Of a stretch of DNA of 64,000 nt, positions 26,526 to 36,032 are shown piece after piece (position 1 is the first letter of the stretch; the number at the start of each line of letters is the position of its first letter). The stretch spans positions 62,001 to 126,000 of the forward strand of contig JBHYFN010000001.1 of NCBI GenBank assembly GCA_051859505.1, read 5' to 3'. Both the position numbers and the translations under genes were made by a program. This stretch comes from JAFIEN01 sp051859505 (GTDB lineage: Bacteria; Pseudomonadota; Alphaproteobacteria; Rhodobacterales; Rhodobacteraceae). The notes under the pieces are model-generated. The model did not search any database, was not told the DNA's origin, and saw nothing but the letters and a program-made list of their open reading frames with translations.

Positions 26526-27479
26526 ATGTCAGCAAAGATGATCGCAGCGGGCCTGCTCGGAGCAAGTCTGGTGGTGCCAGCAGCCCTTCAGGCCCAGGAC
26601 AGCGGCGCCATTTCCCTTGCAACAGGCGGAACGGGCGGTGTCTATTTCCCGCTTGGCGGCGCCCTGGCCGAGGCCTGGTCGGCCGAGATCGACGGCCTGA
26701 CCGTCACCGCCGAATCCACCGGCGCCAGCGTGGTGAATGTCCGGCTGGTCCAGTCGGGCGAGTCGGAAATGGCGATGGTCCAGAACGATATCGCCAACTA
26801 TGCCTTCAATGCCGAGGAAATGTTCGAGGGCGACGACGGTTTGAGCCAGAACCTCGGCATGGCGATGCTCTATCCCGAGGTGATCCAGATCGTGACGCTT
26901 GCGGATTCCGGCATCGCATCGGTCGAGGATATGGCCGGCCGCAACATCGCCGTGGGTGCGCCGGGCAGCGGGACCGAGGCGAATGCCCGGCAGATCCTGT
27001 CCGCCCATGACATCGGCTATGGCGATATCACCGTCCAGTTCCTGCCCTTCGGCGAAGCGGTCGACGCCCTGCGCGACGGCAGGATCGACGCGGCCTTCCT
27101 GACCGCCGGGATCCCGACGGCCGCCGTGATCGACCTTGGCGCGACGCATGAAGTTTCGATCGTGCCCGTCGCCGCCGACAAGGGTGCGATGATCGCCGAA
27201 ACCTGGCCGTTCTACGACACGATCACGATCCCCGGCGGCACCTATTCCGCGGTCGAGGGCGATGTCGAGACGGTGACGGTCATGGCGATGATGGTCGCCA
27301 ATGCCGATCTTGATGCCGGGCTGGTCGAAAGCATGCTCGACATCATGTTCGACGAAGCCACGCTCGAGCGGCTGTGCAACACCCATGTGCGCGGCTGCGA
27401 CGTGTCGCTGGAAACGGCGCTCGATGCCATGCCGATCCCGCTGCATCCGGGGGCCGAGGCCTTCTTCTCGCGGAACTGA
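26526..27479 (+). CDS. TAXI-family TRAP solute-binding protein
   Basis: A 317-residue periplasmic binding protein. The signal peptide ends near QAQ (about residue 24). The mature protein opens with ISLATGGTGGVYFPLGGALA, the TAXI-TRAP signature, and has GAPGSGTEANA in the second lobe. ATG 26526 follows GGAGG. It precedes the fused TRAP permease by 108 bp. Substrates of TAXI systems include glutamate, other C4-C5 acids or unknown ligands; none can be read from sequence. Confidence 0.93.
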   Translation: MSAKMIAAGLLGASLVVPAALQAQDSGAISLATGGTGGVYFPLGGALAEAWSAEIDGLTVTAESTGASVVNVRLVQSGESEMAMVQNDIANYAFNAEEMFEGDDGLSQNLGMAMLYPEVIQIVTLADSGIASVEDMAGRNIAVGAPGSGTEANARQILSAHDIGYGDITVQFLPFGEAVDALRDGRIDAAFLTAGIPTAAVIDLGATHEVSIVPVAADKGAMIAETWPFYDTITIPGGTYSAVEGDVETVTVMAMMVANADLDAGLVESMLDIMFDEATLERLCNTHVRGCDVSLETALDAMPIPLHPGAEAFFSRN

Positions 27480-27587
27480 CGGCGCGGGGTTGACCGTTAA
27501 CGAAACCATGAAGGCGGCGGGCAGGGCACAGGCTCTGGCCGCCGTTTTGCGTCCGGGCGGGCGCGCATCCCAGAAGCGGGGCAGAGC

Positions 27588-30149
27588 ATGAGCCAGGTCG
27601 ACAGCCAGCAGGACGCGATCCCCCCCGCCGTTGACGAAGGCGCCGACCAGCGACAGATCTCGGGGCTTTTCGGGCTCACCCTGATGGTGATCACGATCAG
27701 CTTTTCCCTGTTCCAGCTGTATCAGTCGGGCATCGGCCTGATGCCGGCACAGAACCTGCGGGCGGTCCATCTTGCCTTTGTCCTGGGCCTGATCTTCCTG
27801 CTCTATCCGGCCAGCCCGCGGATGCGGAAGGACCGGATCCCGGTGATCGACATCGTTCTGGCCGCAATCGCCATCACCGGACCGCTCTACTTCTATTTCT
27901 ATTTCCTCGAACTCGTCATGCGGGCCGGCGCCGAGACGCAGCTGGATTTCGCGATGGGTGTGATAACCATCGTCGCCCTGCTCGAAGCGACGCGGCGGGC
28001 GATTGGTCCGGTTCTTCCGGGGCTGGCGATCCTCTTTATCCTGTATGCCTATTTCGGCAACTATCTGGGCGAAGTTGTCGGGCATCGCGGCTATTCGGCC
28101 GAACGGATCGTCCGCCATCTTTACCCGACGACCGAGGGCATTTTCGGCATTCCCCTCGCCGTCGCCTCGACCTTTGTCTTCCTGTTCGTCCTGTTCGGCG
28201 CGGTGATGCAGCGCACGGGCGTGAGCGACTACCTTACCCGTCTGGCGATGTCGGCATTGGGAGACCGTCAGGGCGGCCCGGCCAAGGCGGCCGTTCTGGC
28301 CAGCGCGATGATGGGCTCGTTCTCGGGAAGCTCGACGGCGAATGTCGCCACGACAGGCACGCTGACGATCCCGCTGATGAAGCGGGTGGGCTTTCGCCCG
28401 GCCTCTGCCGGCGGGGTCGAGACGGCGGCCTCGACCACCGGCCAGTTCGTGCCCCCGGTCATGGGGGCCGCGGCCTTCGTCATGGTCGAGATGACCGGCA
28501 TCCCCTATGTCGAGATCATCAAGGCCGCACTTCTTCCGGCGATCCTCGATCTGGCGGGGATTCTGTTCTGCGTTCACGTTCATGCCCGGAAGATGAACAT
28601 TCACGGCCTTCCGCGCAGCGAGTTGCCGCCCTTCCTGCCCACGCTGCTCAGCCAGTTTCACCTGCTGATCCCGGTTCTGGGGCTGGTCTCGATGCTGGTG
28701 ATCTTCAACTTCACACCAACCCGATCGGCCTTCTGGGCCATTCCGCTGGCGCTTTGCGTGTCGCTTGTCGCGCGCAACACGATCATCATCCTGCAGGCGC
28801 TGCGGACCCAGGCACATGGCGGCAATCCCTTCGCCGGGATCGAGGAGGCGCTGGAACGGGAACGGTCCTCCTTCTCCAAGGCAGAGGCGGCCGGCCGTGC
28901 CCCCCTGACCAGCTGGAAACAGACGGTCTCGCGCACCTGGGCCGACTGGGGGCGCGACATTGCGCAGGGCCTGTCCGACGGTGCGCGCATGGCCATTCCG
29001 ATTTCGGCGGCCTGTGCCACGGCGGGGATCATCATCGGCATCATCACCCTGACGGGCCTTGGCCTGCGCATGCAGTCGATCCTGCTGCTCTTGAGCGGAG
29101 GAGAGCTTTGGGCGGCGCTGTTCTTTACCGCGCTTGGGTCGATCATCCTTGGCCTAGGCGTGCCGACCACGGCCAATTACATCATCATGGCAACCCTGAT
29201 GGCGCCGGCCCTGATCGAGCTGGGCGTGCCCCCGCTGGCCGCGCATATGTTCGTCTTCTACTTCGGTATCCTCGCCGATACGACGCCTCCGGTCGGACTG
29301 GGGGCCTATGTGGCGGCGGGCATCGCGCGGGCGGGGCCGATCCGAACCTCACTCGAAGGGTTCAAGTTCAGCATCACGGCCTTCATCATCCCGTTCATGT
29401 TCGTCTACAACCCGACGCTGCTGCTGATCGGGGATATCCAGCTGCTCGAACTGGGCTGGCTGGTCATCTCGGGATTGATCGGGGTCTATGCCCTGTCGGT
29501 CATGAAGGAAGGATGGTGGCTGACCCGCGCCAATGCCATCGAACGGATCGCGATGACGCTGGCTGCGATGCTGCTGATCCAGCCTTCGTTGCAGATCGAC
29601 ATTGCCGGCTTCGGGATCATGGGTGTCGTCCTTCTCTGGCAGATGTTCAAACTCCGTCAGGAAAAGCTGCACGGCTATCGAGAGCCCACCCTTGCCGGGC
29701 AGGTCGCGATGGGCGGTTTCGTGGTGATCGCGCCACTGGCCATTGCGGCGGCCACCCTGCCGGTGATCACGATCACCGAAGGCGACAATGAATGGCGCCG
29801 CGTGGTCCTGCCGGGATCGGAAGTCGTCATCGCGCATATGCATTCGGTCGAACAGACGCGGGTCGAGGACAGCTTTCAGGTCGGTTGGCGGGCGGACCTG
29901 ATCCATCGCCGCTCGGTAAGCCGATCTGTCGGCGCGGGTCTGCCGGCAGACGCCAGCGCGCGGGACGGCGTTCTGACCACGCGCGGCACGGGCGAGCGCT
30001 TCACCCTGATCCCGCTGCGTTTCGACCCGATCAACGAAGCGGTCGTGGAGTTCGGATCAGGCACGTCGATCCCCCTTGCAACGGGCGAGGGCGACGGGCG
30101 GATCGAGCTGAAGGTCCAGCGGCTTTGGGAAAGGTTCCGACCGGACTGA
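27588..30149 (+). CDS. TRAP transporter fused 4TM/12TM permease
   Basis: An 853-residue membrane protein typical of TAXI systems: a small DctQ-like region (about 25-180) fused to a large DctM-like region (about 180-690) with GSFSGSSTANVATTG and GLGVPTTANYIIMA, then a C-terminal soluble DUF3394-type part (about 690-853). It imports the ligand of the preceding binding protein using an ion gradient. It is convergent with the acyltransferase gene. Confidence 0.93.
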   Translation: MSQVDSQQDAIPPAVDEGADQRQISGLFGLTLMVITISFSLFQLYQSGIGLMPAQNLRAVHLAFVLGLIFLLYPASPRMRKDRIPVIDIVLAAIAITGPLYFYFYFLELVMRAGAETQLDFAMGVITIVALLEATRRAIGPVLPGLAILFILYAYFGNYLGEVVGHRGYSAERIVRHLYPTTEGIFGIPLAVASTFVFLFVLFGAVMQRTGVSDYLTRLAMSALGDRQGGPAKAAVLASAMMGSFSGSSTANVATTGTLTIPLMKRVGFRPASAGGVETAASTTGQFVPPVMGAAAFVMVEMTGIPYVEIIKAALLPAILDLAGILFCVHVHARKMNIHGLPRSELPPFLPTLLSQFHLLIPVLGLVSMLVIFNFTPTRSAFWAIPLALCVSLVARNTIIILQALRTQAHGGNPFAGIEEALERERSSFSKAEAAGRAPLTSWKQTVSRTWADWGRDIAQGLSDGARMAIPISAACATAGIIIGIITLTGLGLRMQSILLLLSGGELWAALFFTALGSIILGLGVPTTANYIIMATLMAPALIELGVPPLAAHMFVFYFGILADTTPPVGLGAYVAAGIARAGPIRTSLEGFKFSITAFIIPFMFVYNPTLLLIGDIQLLELGWLVISGLIGVYALSVMKEGWWLTRANAIERIAMTLAAMLLIQPSLQIDIAGFGIMGVVLLWQMFKLRQEKLHGYREPTLAGQVAMGGFVVIAPLAIAAATLPVITITEGDNEWRRVVLPGSEVVIAHMHSVEQTRVEDSFQVGWRADLIHRRSVSRSVGAGLPADASARDGVLTTRGTGERFTLIPLRFDPINEAVVEFGSGTSIPLATGEGDGRIELKVQRLWERFRPD

Positions 30150-30202
30150 ACCGCGCCATTCCGGTCGCGAGGTCTTTTCGGTCGCCGGGGCCAAGGCCCG
30201 CC

Positions 30203-31096
30203 TCAGCCTGCGCTGATGGTCTCTTTCAAGGCCAGGGTATGCTGCCGCAGCCAGGCCATGAAGGCGCGCGGATCGGCGACATGGGGTGCCATATCCTCGG
30301 GCGACAACGGGTGCCCGATCACCGGCCGCTGCGGCTTGTCGAGGGAATGCACCACCTCGTGCAGCAAAAGGCCCTGACGCAGGGTCGGGGAAACCCGGTT
30401 CGCCATCTGATACCAGCGCGAATTCGAGCCGGGAAAGAACACCGGCAGCACGGTGGCGCCAGAGGTGCGGATCATCTTGGCCGTAAAGACGTTCCACTCG
30501 GCCTCGACCGCCGGGCCGAACATCGTCTCGGACGCGGCGACCACGCCCGAGGGGAACAGCGCGACAAGGCCGCCGTCCTTGAGATGGCTCATCGCCTGAG
30601 CGCGCATCGCAAGCATCTTGCGCTGGGCGTCTTCCTCGTGGGGGAAGGGCACCGGGATCATGAAATTCGACGCGCTTTCGTCGATGCCGGTCAGGATCGA
30701 ACGGGTCAGGATCCGGTAATCCTCGCGCACCCGCCCGATCAGCTCGGCCAGAACCATCCCGTCGACAAGGCCATGCGGATGGTTCGCGACAAGGATCACC
30801 GGGCCGGTCGTGGGGATCCGCGCCATCTCGGCATCCGGGGTAAGAAGCTTGACCCGCATCACCTCGAGACAGGCGCTCCAGAACGCCTGACCGACCGGGG
30901 TGGGCCGGCGTTCGAATTCGCGGATGCGCCGGATGATCGTGACCTTGCCCGTCATCCACTCGATCCCGCGGATCAGGCTGCGCTTCACGGGGCTGTCGAA
31001 CGTGTTGGAATAGGTCAGGCTGCGCCTGTCATAGAGCGCTTTCTGGGGCATTTCGCGCATCGGCGCAGATATGCTCTGGTTCGCTGTATCGGTCAA
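30203..31096 (-). CDS. Lysophospholipid-type acyltransferase
   Basis: A 297-residue acyltransferase of the PlsC/OlsA-like group. The acceptor motif NHPHGLVDG (105-113) and the later LFPSG and PVFFPGSNS motifs are clear. A likely role is acyl transfer to a lyso-lipid. The start is uncertain: TTG 31096 gives the full frame with GGGGACGGGG before it, and ATG 31060 is an alternative. It is the last gene of the chvI-ptsH operon, 29 nt after HPr. Confidence 0.8.
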   Translation of the reverse strand: MTDTANQSISAPMREMPQKALYDRRSLTYSNTFDSPVKRSLIRGIEWMTGKVTIIRRIREFERRPTPVGQAFWSACLEVMRVKLLTPDAEMARIPTTGPVILVANHPHGLVDGMVLAELIGRVREDYRILTRSILTGIDESASNFMIPVPFPHEEDAQRKMLAMRAQAMSHLKDGGLVALFPSGVVAASETMFGPAVEAEWNVFTAKMIRTSGATVLPVFFPGSNSRWYQMANRVSPTLRQGLLLHEVVHSLDKPQRPVIGHPLSPEDMAPHVADPRAFMAWLRQHTLALKETISAG

Positions 31097-31125
31097 GGTC
31101 GCCCCGTCCCCCGGCGCAGGTCTTG

Positions 31126-31395
31126 TCAGTCACCTTCTCCGAACTTGTTTTGCACCAGCTCGGTAATGGCAAGAGCCAGTTTATCGGCTTCGGGGCCGGA
31201 TGTCTCGACCTCGATATGGGTGCCGATCGAGGCGCCCAGCATCAAAAGGCCCATGATGCTGTCGCCATCGGTCGACAGACCGTCCTTCGAGACGGTCGCC
31301 CTGGCATCATGCGCCTCGACAACCTCGGCCAGCCTGGCCGAGGCGCGGGCGTGCAAGCCCTTGATATTCTTGATCTGAAGTCGAACGACAGCCAT
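31126..31395 (-). CDS. ptsH: HPr-like phosphocarrier of a regulatory PTS
   Basis: An 89-residue HPr. The active-site histidine is H15 (KGLHARAS). The regulatory serine is S46 (GDSIMGLLML), the target of HPr kinase encoded two genes upstream. No sugar-specific EIIB/EIIC occurs here, so this is the regulatory PTS of alphaproteobacteria. It follows the EIIA gene by 2 nt. Confidence 0.95.
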   Translation of the reverse strand: MAVVRLQIKNIKGLHARASARLAEVVEAHDARATVSKDGLSTDGDSIMGLLMLGASIGTHIEVETSGPEADKLALAITELVQNKFGEGD

Positions 31396-31397
31396 CT

Positions 31398-31811
31398 TCA
31401 GCCGGCCCGGTCCAGCCCGATGCCGGTGCCGACGACCTGACTGTCGATATACTTGCGACCCGCCTCGGTCGCGGCGGTGACGGCGGCTTCGACCGACTTG
31501 CCCCGCGATTTCGCCAGCTTGATCAGCATCGGCAGATTCGCGCCGTAAAGGATGCGGCGATCCGACGGACCACAGGCCCGCAAGGACAGATTCGATGGCG
31601 AGCCGCCGAACATGTCGGTCACGACGATCACCCCGTCGCCCTTGTCGACCGAGTCCGCGGCATCGCAGATCTCGGCCTGTTTGGCGATCCGGTCGTCATC
31701 CGGAAGGATCGCGATGGCGCGCACCCCCTCCTGTCGGCCCACGACATGTTCGACCGCCGCAAGATATTCCCGCGCCAGCCCGCCATGTGCCACGATCACG
31801 ATTCCGATCAC
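31398..31811 (-). CDS. EIIA of mannose-family PTS (regulatory)
   Basis: A 137-residue EIIA-Man-type domain. H9 (VAHGGLA) is the phosphorylation site, and DMFGGSPSN is the family motif. It takes phosphate from HPr and probably reports carbon or energy state, as in other alphaproteobacteria. The start overlaps the rapZ end by 4 nt. Confidence 0.94.
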   Translation of the reverse strand: MIGIVIVAHGGLAREYLAAVEHVVGRQEGVRAIAILPDDDRIAKQAEICDAADSVDKGDGVIVVTDMFGGSPSNLSLRACGPSDRRILYGANLPMLIKLAKSRGKSVEAAVTAATEAGRKYIDSQVVGTGIGLDRAG

Positions 31812-32764
31812 CCCTCACGTCCCCGCTGGGTCGCGGCCCCCGCCGCTGCCTGCCGCTCGATCTCCCGATGCCGTTTAGACACTTGCCATCCCTCTTCCGC
31901 AAGGGTCTTGGCGATTGCGTCCGTGATGGCGACGGACCGGTGTTGCCCCCCGGTACATCCGAATCCGATCGACAGATGCGACTTTCCCTCGGATTTGAAC
32001 GCCGGCAGCAGAAACAGGATCATGTCTCGGACCCGGGCGAAGAATTCCGCATGCAACGGGTCCGCCTCGACGTAGCGGGCAACATCGGCCTCGCGTCCGT
32101 CAAGCGCGCGCAGTGCCGGATCCCAGTGCGGATTGCGCAGAAAACGACAGTCAAAGACCATGTCGAGCCCGCGGGGCAAGCCCCTCTTGTAGCTGAACGA
32201 CTGGAGCGTCACGCCCAGAAGACGCCCTTCGGTGGGCCCGAACCAGCCCTCGATCTCCGAACGCAGGTCATGCGGGCTCAGGTCCGTCGTATCGACCAAT
32301 ATGTCGGCGCGGGCCCGGATCGGGATCAGGAGGTCGCGTTCCATCCTGATGCCGGTGATCGGCGAATGTTCGGGGGCAAGGGGATGACGGCGGCGCGTTT
32401 CAGAGTAGCGGCGGACAAGCTCCTTCTCGTCGCAATCAAGGTAAAGAACCTGCTCGTCGATATCGGGTCGGCGCGCCATGCGGTCGATCATCTGGATCAC
32501 GGCCTCGACGCCGAAATCGCGATTGCGGACGTCGATCCCCAGGGCCAGCGGTCGGGACAGTGACGGCCCATCGACGAGGCGGCCCAGCAGGGAAAGCGGC
32601 AAATTGTCGATCACCTCCCAGCCCAGATCCTCGAGCACGCGGATCGCGGTCGTTCGCCCGGCCCCCGAAGGGCCGGTGACGAAGGCGAAACGCTGCCTCA
32701 TATCCGCCTTGACCTCGTTCGGGACCTCGTTCGGGGCGGTGGCTGAAGGGGTCGTGTCGATCAT
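31808..32764 (-). CDS. rapZ: RapZ-family nucleotide-binding protein
   Basis: A 318-residue protein with Walker [11 protein letters not shown] (31-40) and the C-terminal RapZ domain ([12 protein letters not shown]). In enterobacteria RapZ is an RNA adaptor controlling GlmZ; in alphaproteobacteria its role is less defined but the gene stays in the PTS cluster. It overlaps hprK and the EIIA gene by 4 nt each. Confidence 0.94.
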   Translation of the reverse strand: MIDTTPSATAPNEVPNEVKADMRQRFAFVTGPSGAGRTTAIRVLEDLGWEVIDNLPLSLLGRLVDGPSLSRPLALGIDVRNRDFGVEAVIQMIDRMARRPDIDEQVLYLDCDEKELVRRYSETRRRHPLAPEHSPITGIRMERDLLIPIRARADILVDTTDLSPHDLRSEIEGWFGPTEGRLLGVTLQSFSYKRGLPRGLDMVFDCRFLRNPHWDPALRALDGREADVARYVEADPLHAEFFARVRDMILFLLPAFKSEGKSHLSIGFGCTGGQHRSVAITDAIAKTLAEEGWQVSKRHREIERQAAAGAATQRGREG

Positions 32765-33285
32765 TGGTCCGGTCCGTCGCGACCTTTGTCCAGGCTTTTC
32801 AGATACTGCAGGATCGCCGGGGCGAAAGCCGGGCTGTCGACCTTGTGAAGAAGCGGCAGCTCCTGATCGCCGATCCGCAGGTGCCTGGGTTCGGGCAACC
32901 TGCCGGATTCCGCATGATCCAGATCGACGGCAAGAACGACCTCGGCGCGCTCGAGAGGGTCCGCCTCCAGGATGCCGATGTGGCGGGCCTCGATCCTGCC
33001 GCAGATGTTGGGATGCGCGCTGGCGATTATCTTGCCGCCGACGGATTCAAGCACCGTGCGATCGTCCGCGACCAGCCGGCACCCATAGGCCATCAAGGTC
33101 AGCCCGAGCGTGGACTTGCCGGATCCCGACCGCCCGCAGATCATCACCGCACCATCCTGCCAGGCCACAGTGGTGGCATGCGCAATCCAGGGATCAGACC
33201 TTGTCGAGGATGAACCGGCAGTCGGTTCCGGATCAGATCGGCAGACCGACGACAAAACGTGCCCCCAGCGGCTCGGACGTGGCAT
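32761..33285 (-). CDS. hprK: HPr kinase, short alphaproteobacterial form
   Basis: Encodes the C-terminal kinase domain only, as usual in this class. Walker A is GRSGSGKST (51-59 counted from 33285), followed by [11 protein letters not shown]. The start is uncertain: ATG 33285 and TTG 33255 both lie inside the end of chvG, and the conserved part starts near residue 32 ([10 protein letters not shown]). It phosphorylates HPr Ser46. Overlap with chvG implies coupled translation. Confidence 0.88.
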   Translation of the reverse strand: MPRPSRWGHVLSSVCRSDPEPTAGSSSTRSDPWIAHATTVAWQDGAVMICGRSGSGKSTLGLTLMAYGCRLVADDRTVLESVGGKIIASAHPNICGRIEARHIGILEADPLERAEVVLAVDLDHAESGRLPEPRHLRIGDQELPLLHKVDSPAFAPAILQYLKSLDKGRDGPDQ

Positions 33286-34990
33286 CGGCCTCGGTCGGTC
33301 TGATGTTCTCGGCCCAGATCACGCCGCCATGCGCCTCGACGATCTGCTTCGAGATCGCAAGGCCAAGCCCGGAATTATTGCCGAACTGGCCTTCCGGGCG
33401 TTCCGAATAGAAGCGTTGGAAGATCTTGCCCAAGGCATCCTCGGGGATCCCCGGGCCCGTATCCTCGACCACGATCAGGACGCGGTTCTCGCGCTTGCGC
33501 ACCCAAAGCCGGATCGCGTCGCCCTCTTCGCAGAACGAGATCGCGTTGCTGAGGAGGTTGGTAAAAACCTGCGCCAGGCGACCCTCCAGCCCATCGACGA
33601 TAATCGGCTGATCGGGAAGATCGTCGATCAGGTCGATGCCCTTCTGCTGGGCTTCGATCGCGTGAAACTCCGTCAGCCGGCCCAGCATCTTGAGAAGATC
33701 GAACGGCTCTTCCTCCTCCTTGACGAGTTCGCTGTCGAGCCGCGAGGCGCTGGCGATATCGGTCACGAGGCGGTTGAGGCGGCGGACATCATGGTCAATG
33801 ATATCAAGCAGCTTCTCCCTCTGGTCATCGCGCTTGGCCACCCGCAAGGTGCCGACCGCCGAGCGAAGCGAGGCAAGCGGGTTCTTGATCTCATGCGCGA
33901 CATCGGCGGCGAATTGTTCATTGCCTTCGATACGTTCGTAAAGCGCGGCCACCATGCCGCGCAAGGCGGCCGAAAGGCGGCCGATTTCATCCGGCCGTGC
34001 GGTCAGATCCGGGATCCGCACCCGCCCGGGCGACATCCTGCGCGCGTTCTTCGCGCGGCCCAGTTCGGCCGCCGCCGCAAGATCCGCGATCGGGTTGGCG
34101 ATCGTCGAGGCGAGGACGAGGCTGAGGCCGATCGAAACCAGAAGCCCCACCACGAACATCTGCAGAAGCTGTTCCCGTTCGCTGCGGACGAGGGCGTCGA
34201 TCTCGCCCGCGGCGGATGTCATCGTCACGACCGCGACCGGGCGACCGTTCTGAAAGACCGGCGCGGCCACCGCAAAGGTCGTGCGCCCGTTGCCGTCGAA
34301 GCCGGACTCGACCTTGATGCCCGACTCGAGCGCAGGGGCAACCATCTCGCGCAGCGTTTCCGTGGGGTCGCTGCCAGAGGGGCGGCCGCGCTCCGGCGCC
34401 ACCCATCCGGCGGCAGCGTCCCACATGCTGTTCAGCATGTCGGTGATCAGGGTGCCGCCGGTATCATAGTCGAGGCCGGCCGGCCCGGAGGCTCCGGTCG
34501 GGGCCGCGGTGCGGCCGATCAGGTTGCCGCCGGTGTCGAACAGCAGCACCTCGGATCCGCCGCGCAGGTCGAGCCGGCCCAGCACATCGGCCGCGTCGAA
34601 ACCGTCCCCGGCAAGAAGGTTCACGGGGGCGGTCCGCGGCAGCTGCGCCTCGATCACATTGGCGACGAGCTGTGCCTCGTTCACAAGGCCATTCGCCCGC
34701 TGCAGGGCGAGGTTGTCGCGTGACGAGGTCAGGTAGAGCATGCCCGTCACCAGCAGGATCAGGGCTATCAGGTTGAAGGTGATGATCTTGCGCGCCAGCG
34801 GCGAGCGGTTGAGCGTGATCAGGCCGCGCTTGCGGCGGCTGTCGATAAGGTCTTTCTCGGCCAGGGTATCGGGCGATACCCAATCGTCCCCGATCAGAAC
34901 CTGCCCCGTCCCCTCGCGTCCGGAAAGCGAACGGGCCGCCCGCCGGACCGAGTTGAGATCCCTTACGTCGATCTTGGGGGCGGCCGTCAT
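33233..34990 (-). CDS. chvG: ChvG-type sensor histidine kinase
   Basis: A 585-residue sensor kinase. A helix near 70-90 and another near 290-310 flank a periplasmic sensing region, then come HAMP, the His-phosphorylation site H366 (DVAHEIKNPL) and the ATPase motifs N (NLLSNAISF), DTGPGIP and GLGLAI. The ChvG/ChvI pair senses acid and envelope stress and steers central metabolism in alphaproteobacteria. It follows chvI by 3 nt and overlaps hprK. Confidence 0.95.
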   Translation of the reverse strand: MTAAPKIDVRDLNSVRRAARSLSGREGTGQVLIGDDWVSPDTLAEKDLIDSRRKRGLITLNRSPLARKIITFNLIALILLVTGMLYLTSSRDNLALQRANGLVNEAQLVANVIEAQLPRTAPVNLLAGDGFDAADVLGRLDLRGGSEVLLFDTGGNLIGRTAAPTGASGPAGLDYDTGGTLITDMLNSMWDAAAGWVAPERGRPSGSDPTETLREMVAPALESGIKVESGFDGNGRTTFAVAAPVFQNGRPVAVVTMTSAAGEIDALVRSEREQLLQMFVVGLLVSIGLSLVLASTIANPIADLAAAAELGRAKNARRMSPGRVRIPDLTARPDEIGRLSAALRGMVAALYERIEGNEQFAADVAHEIKNPLASLRSAVGTLRVAKRDDQREKLLDIIDHDVRRLNRLVTDIASASRLDSELVKEEEEPFDLLKMLGRLTEFHAIEAQQKGIDLIDDLPDQPIIVDGLEGRLAQVFTNLLSNAISFCEEGDAIRLWVRKRENRVLIVVEDTGPGIPEDALGKIFQRFYSERPEGQFGNNSGLGLAISKQIVEAHGGVIWAENIRPTEADATSEPLGARFVVGLPI

Positions 34991-34993
34991 GAC

Positions 34994-35695
34994 CTATTCT
35001 TCGTTATAGCGATAGCCGATGCCGTAAAGCGTCTCGATCGCGGCGAAATCATCGTCGGCCTGACGCATCTTCTTGCGCAGACGCTTGATGTGGCTGTCGA
35101 TGGTGCGATCGTCGACATAGACCTGATCGTCATAGGCCACATCCATCAGCTGATCGCGCGACTTGACGAAGCCGGGGCGCTGGGCAAGGGCCTGAAGCAG
35201 CAGGAACTCCGTCACGGTAAGCGAGACATCGTTGCCCTTCCACTTCACCGCATGACGCAGCGGATCCATCGTCAGGTTGCCCCGCACCATGATCTTGCTT
35301 TCTTCCGCGGGTTCAAGCGCATCGCCCGAGATCGCATCCTGACGGCGCAGCAGGGCGCGGATCCGTTCGACAAGAAGTCGCTGAGAGAAGGGCTTTTTCA
35401 CATAGTCGTCGGCGCCCATGCGCAGGCCCAGAACCTCGTCGATCTCGTCATCCTTCGAGGTCAGGAAGATCACCGGCATGGAGGTTTTCTGCCGCAGCCT
35501 CTGCAACAGGTCCATGCCGTCCATCCGGGGCATCTTGATGTCAAGCACGGCCATATCCGGCATGCGCTTGTTGAAGGCGTCGAGCGCCGTCTGCCCATCG
35601 TTGTAGGTATCGACCTCGAAGCCCTCGGCCTCGAGCGTCATGGAAACGGACGTCAGGATGTTCCTGTCGTCGTCCACCAGTGCGATTTTCGACAT
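34994..35695 (-). CDS. chvI: ChvI-type response regulator
   Basis: A 233-residue OmpR-family regulator with receiver Asp D52 ([11 protein letters not shown]) and acidic DDD at 8-10, K about 105, and a C-terminal winged helix ending IGYRYNEE. First gene of the leftward operon. Its promoter lies in the 337-bp gap shared with divergent pckA. Confidence 0.96.
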   Translation of the reverse strand: MSKIALVDDDRNILTSVSMTLEAEGFEVDTYNDGQTALDAFNKRMPDMAVLDIKMPRMDGMDLLQRLRQKTSMPVIFLTSKDDEIDEVLGLRMGADDYVKKPFSQRLLVERIRALLRRQDAISGDALEPAEESKIMVRGNLTMDPLRHAVKWKGNDVSLTVTEFLLLQALAQRPGFVKSRDQLMDVAYDDQVYVDDRTIDSHIKRLRKKMRQADDDFAAIETLYGIGYRYNEE

Positions 35696-36032
35696 GGAAG
35701 TCTTCCTTTTACTGCTCGGTTGTTGTTTTTGCCTGATTTTTTGGTGGAGTTTTTCCCATTTTGCCCCAGCGAATCAATCCCAAACAGCCCGATGCGGCCT
35801 CTGGCCCACCTGATTAGGCGCAGAAAGTGGTAAGGAATGACTAAAATGCCTCACCTCGGGGCGGGTTTTTCCTGAGCGACGGGCTGCCGCTCGTGGCGGT
35901 GGCAGAACGCACAAGCGATGGTTGCGCTAACATGCAAGTGGTTGCGCTAACAGGAATATATCACCTGTTCAGCGTCAAAATCCGCGTGTTAAGGCTCGGT
36001 CATGGAGTCGAGCCAATCAGGAGAGTCCCGGC
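35696..36032. other. Divergent control region chvI / pckA
   Basis: 337 bp with no gene. The part next to chvI is rich in T-tracts on the plus strand. The part next to pckA has two 14-bp operator-like repeats (listed separately) and the AGGAGAG ribosome site of pckA. A lone GAATC at 35769-35773 is a possible CcrM site. Confidence 0.6.
35919..35952. promoter_or_regulatory. Tandem operator-like repeat before pckA
   Basis: TGGTTGCGCTAACA occurs exactly at 35919-35932 and 35939-35952, a 20-bp period (two DNA turns). The right half GCTAACA and the central GC suggest a LacI-family operator. In Rhodobacter the LacI-type regulator CceR controls gluconeogenic genes, so CceR is a candidate; this is inference. 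Confidence 0.5.
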
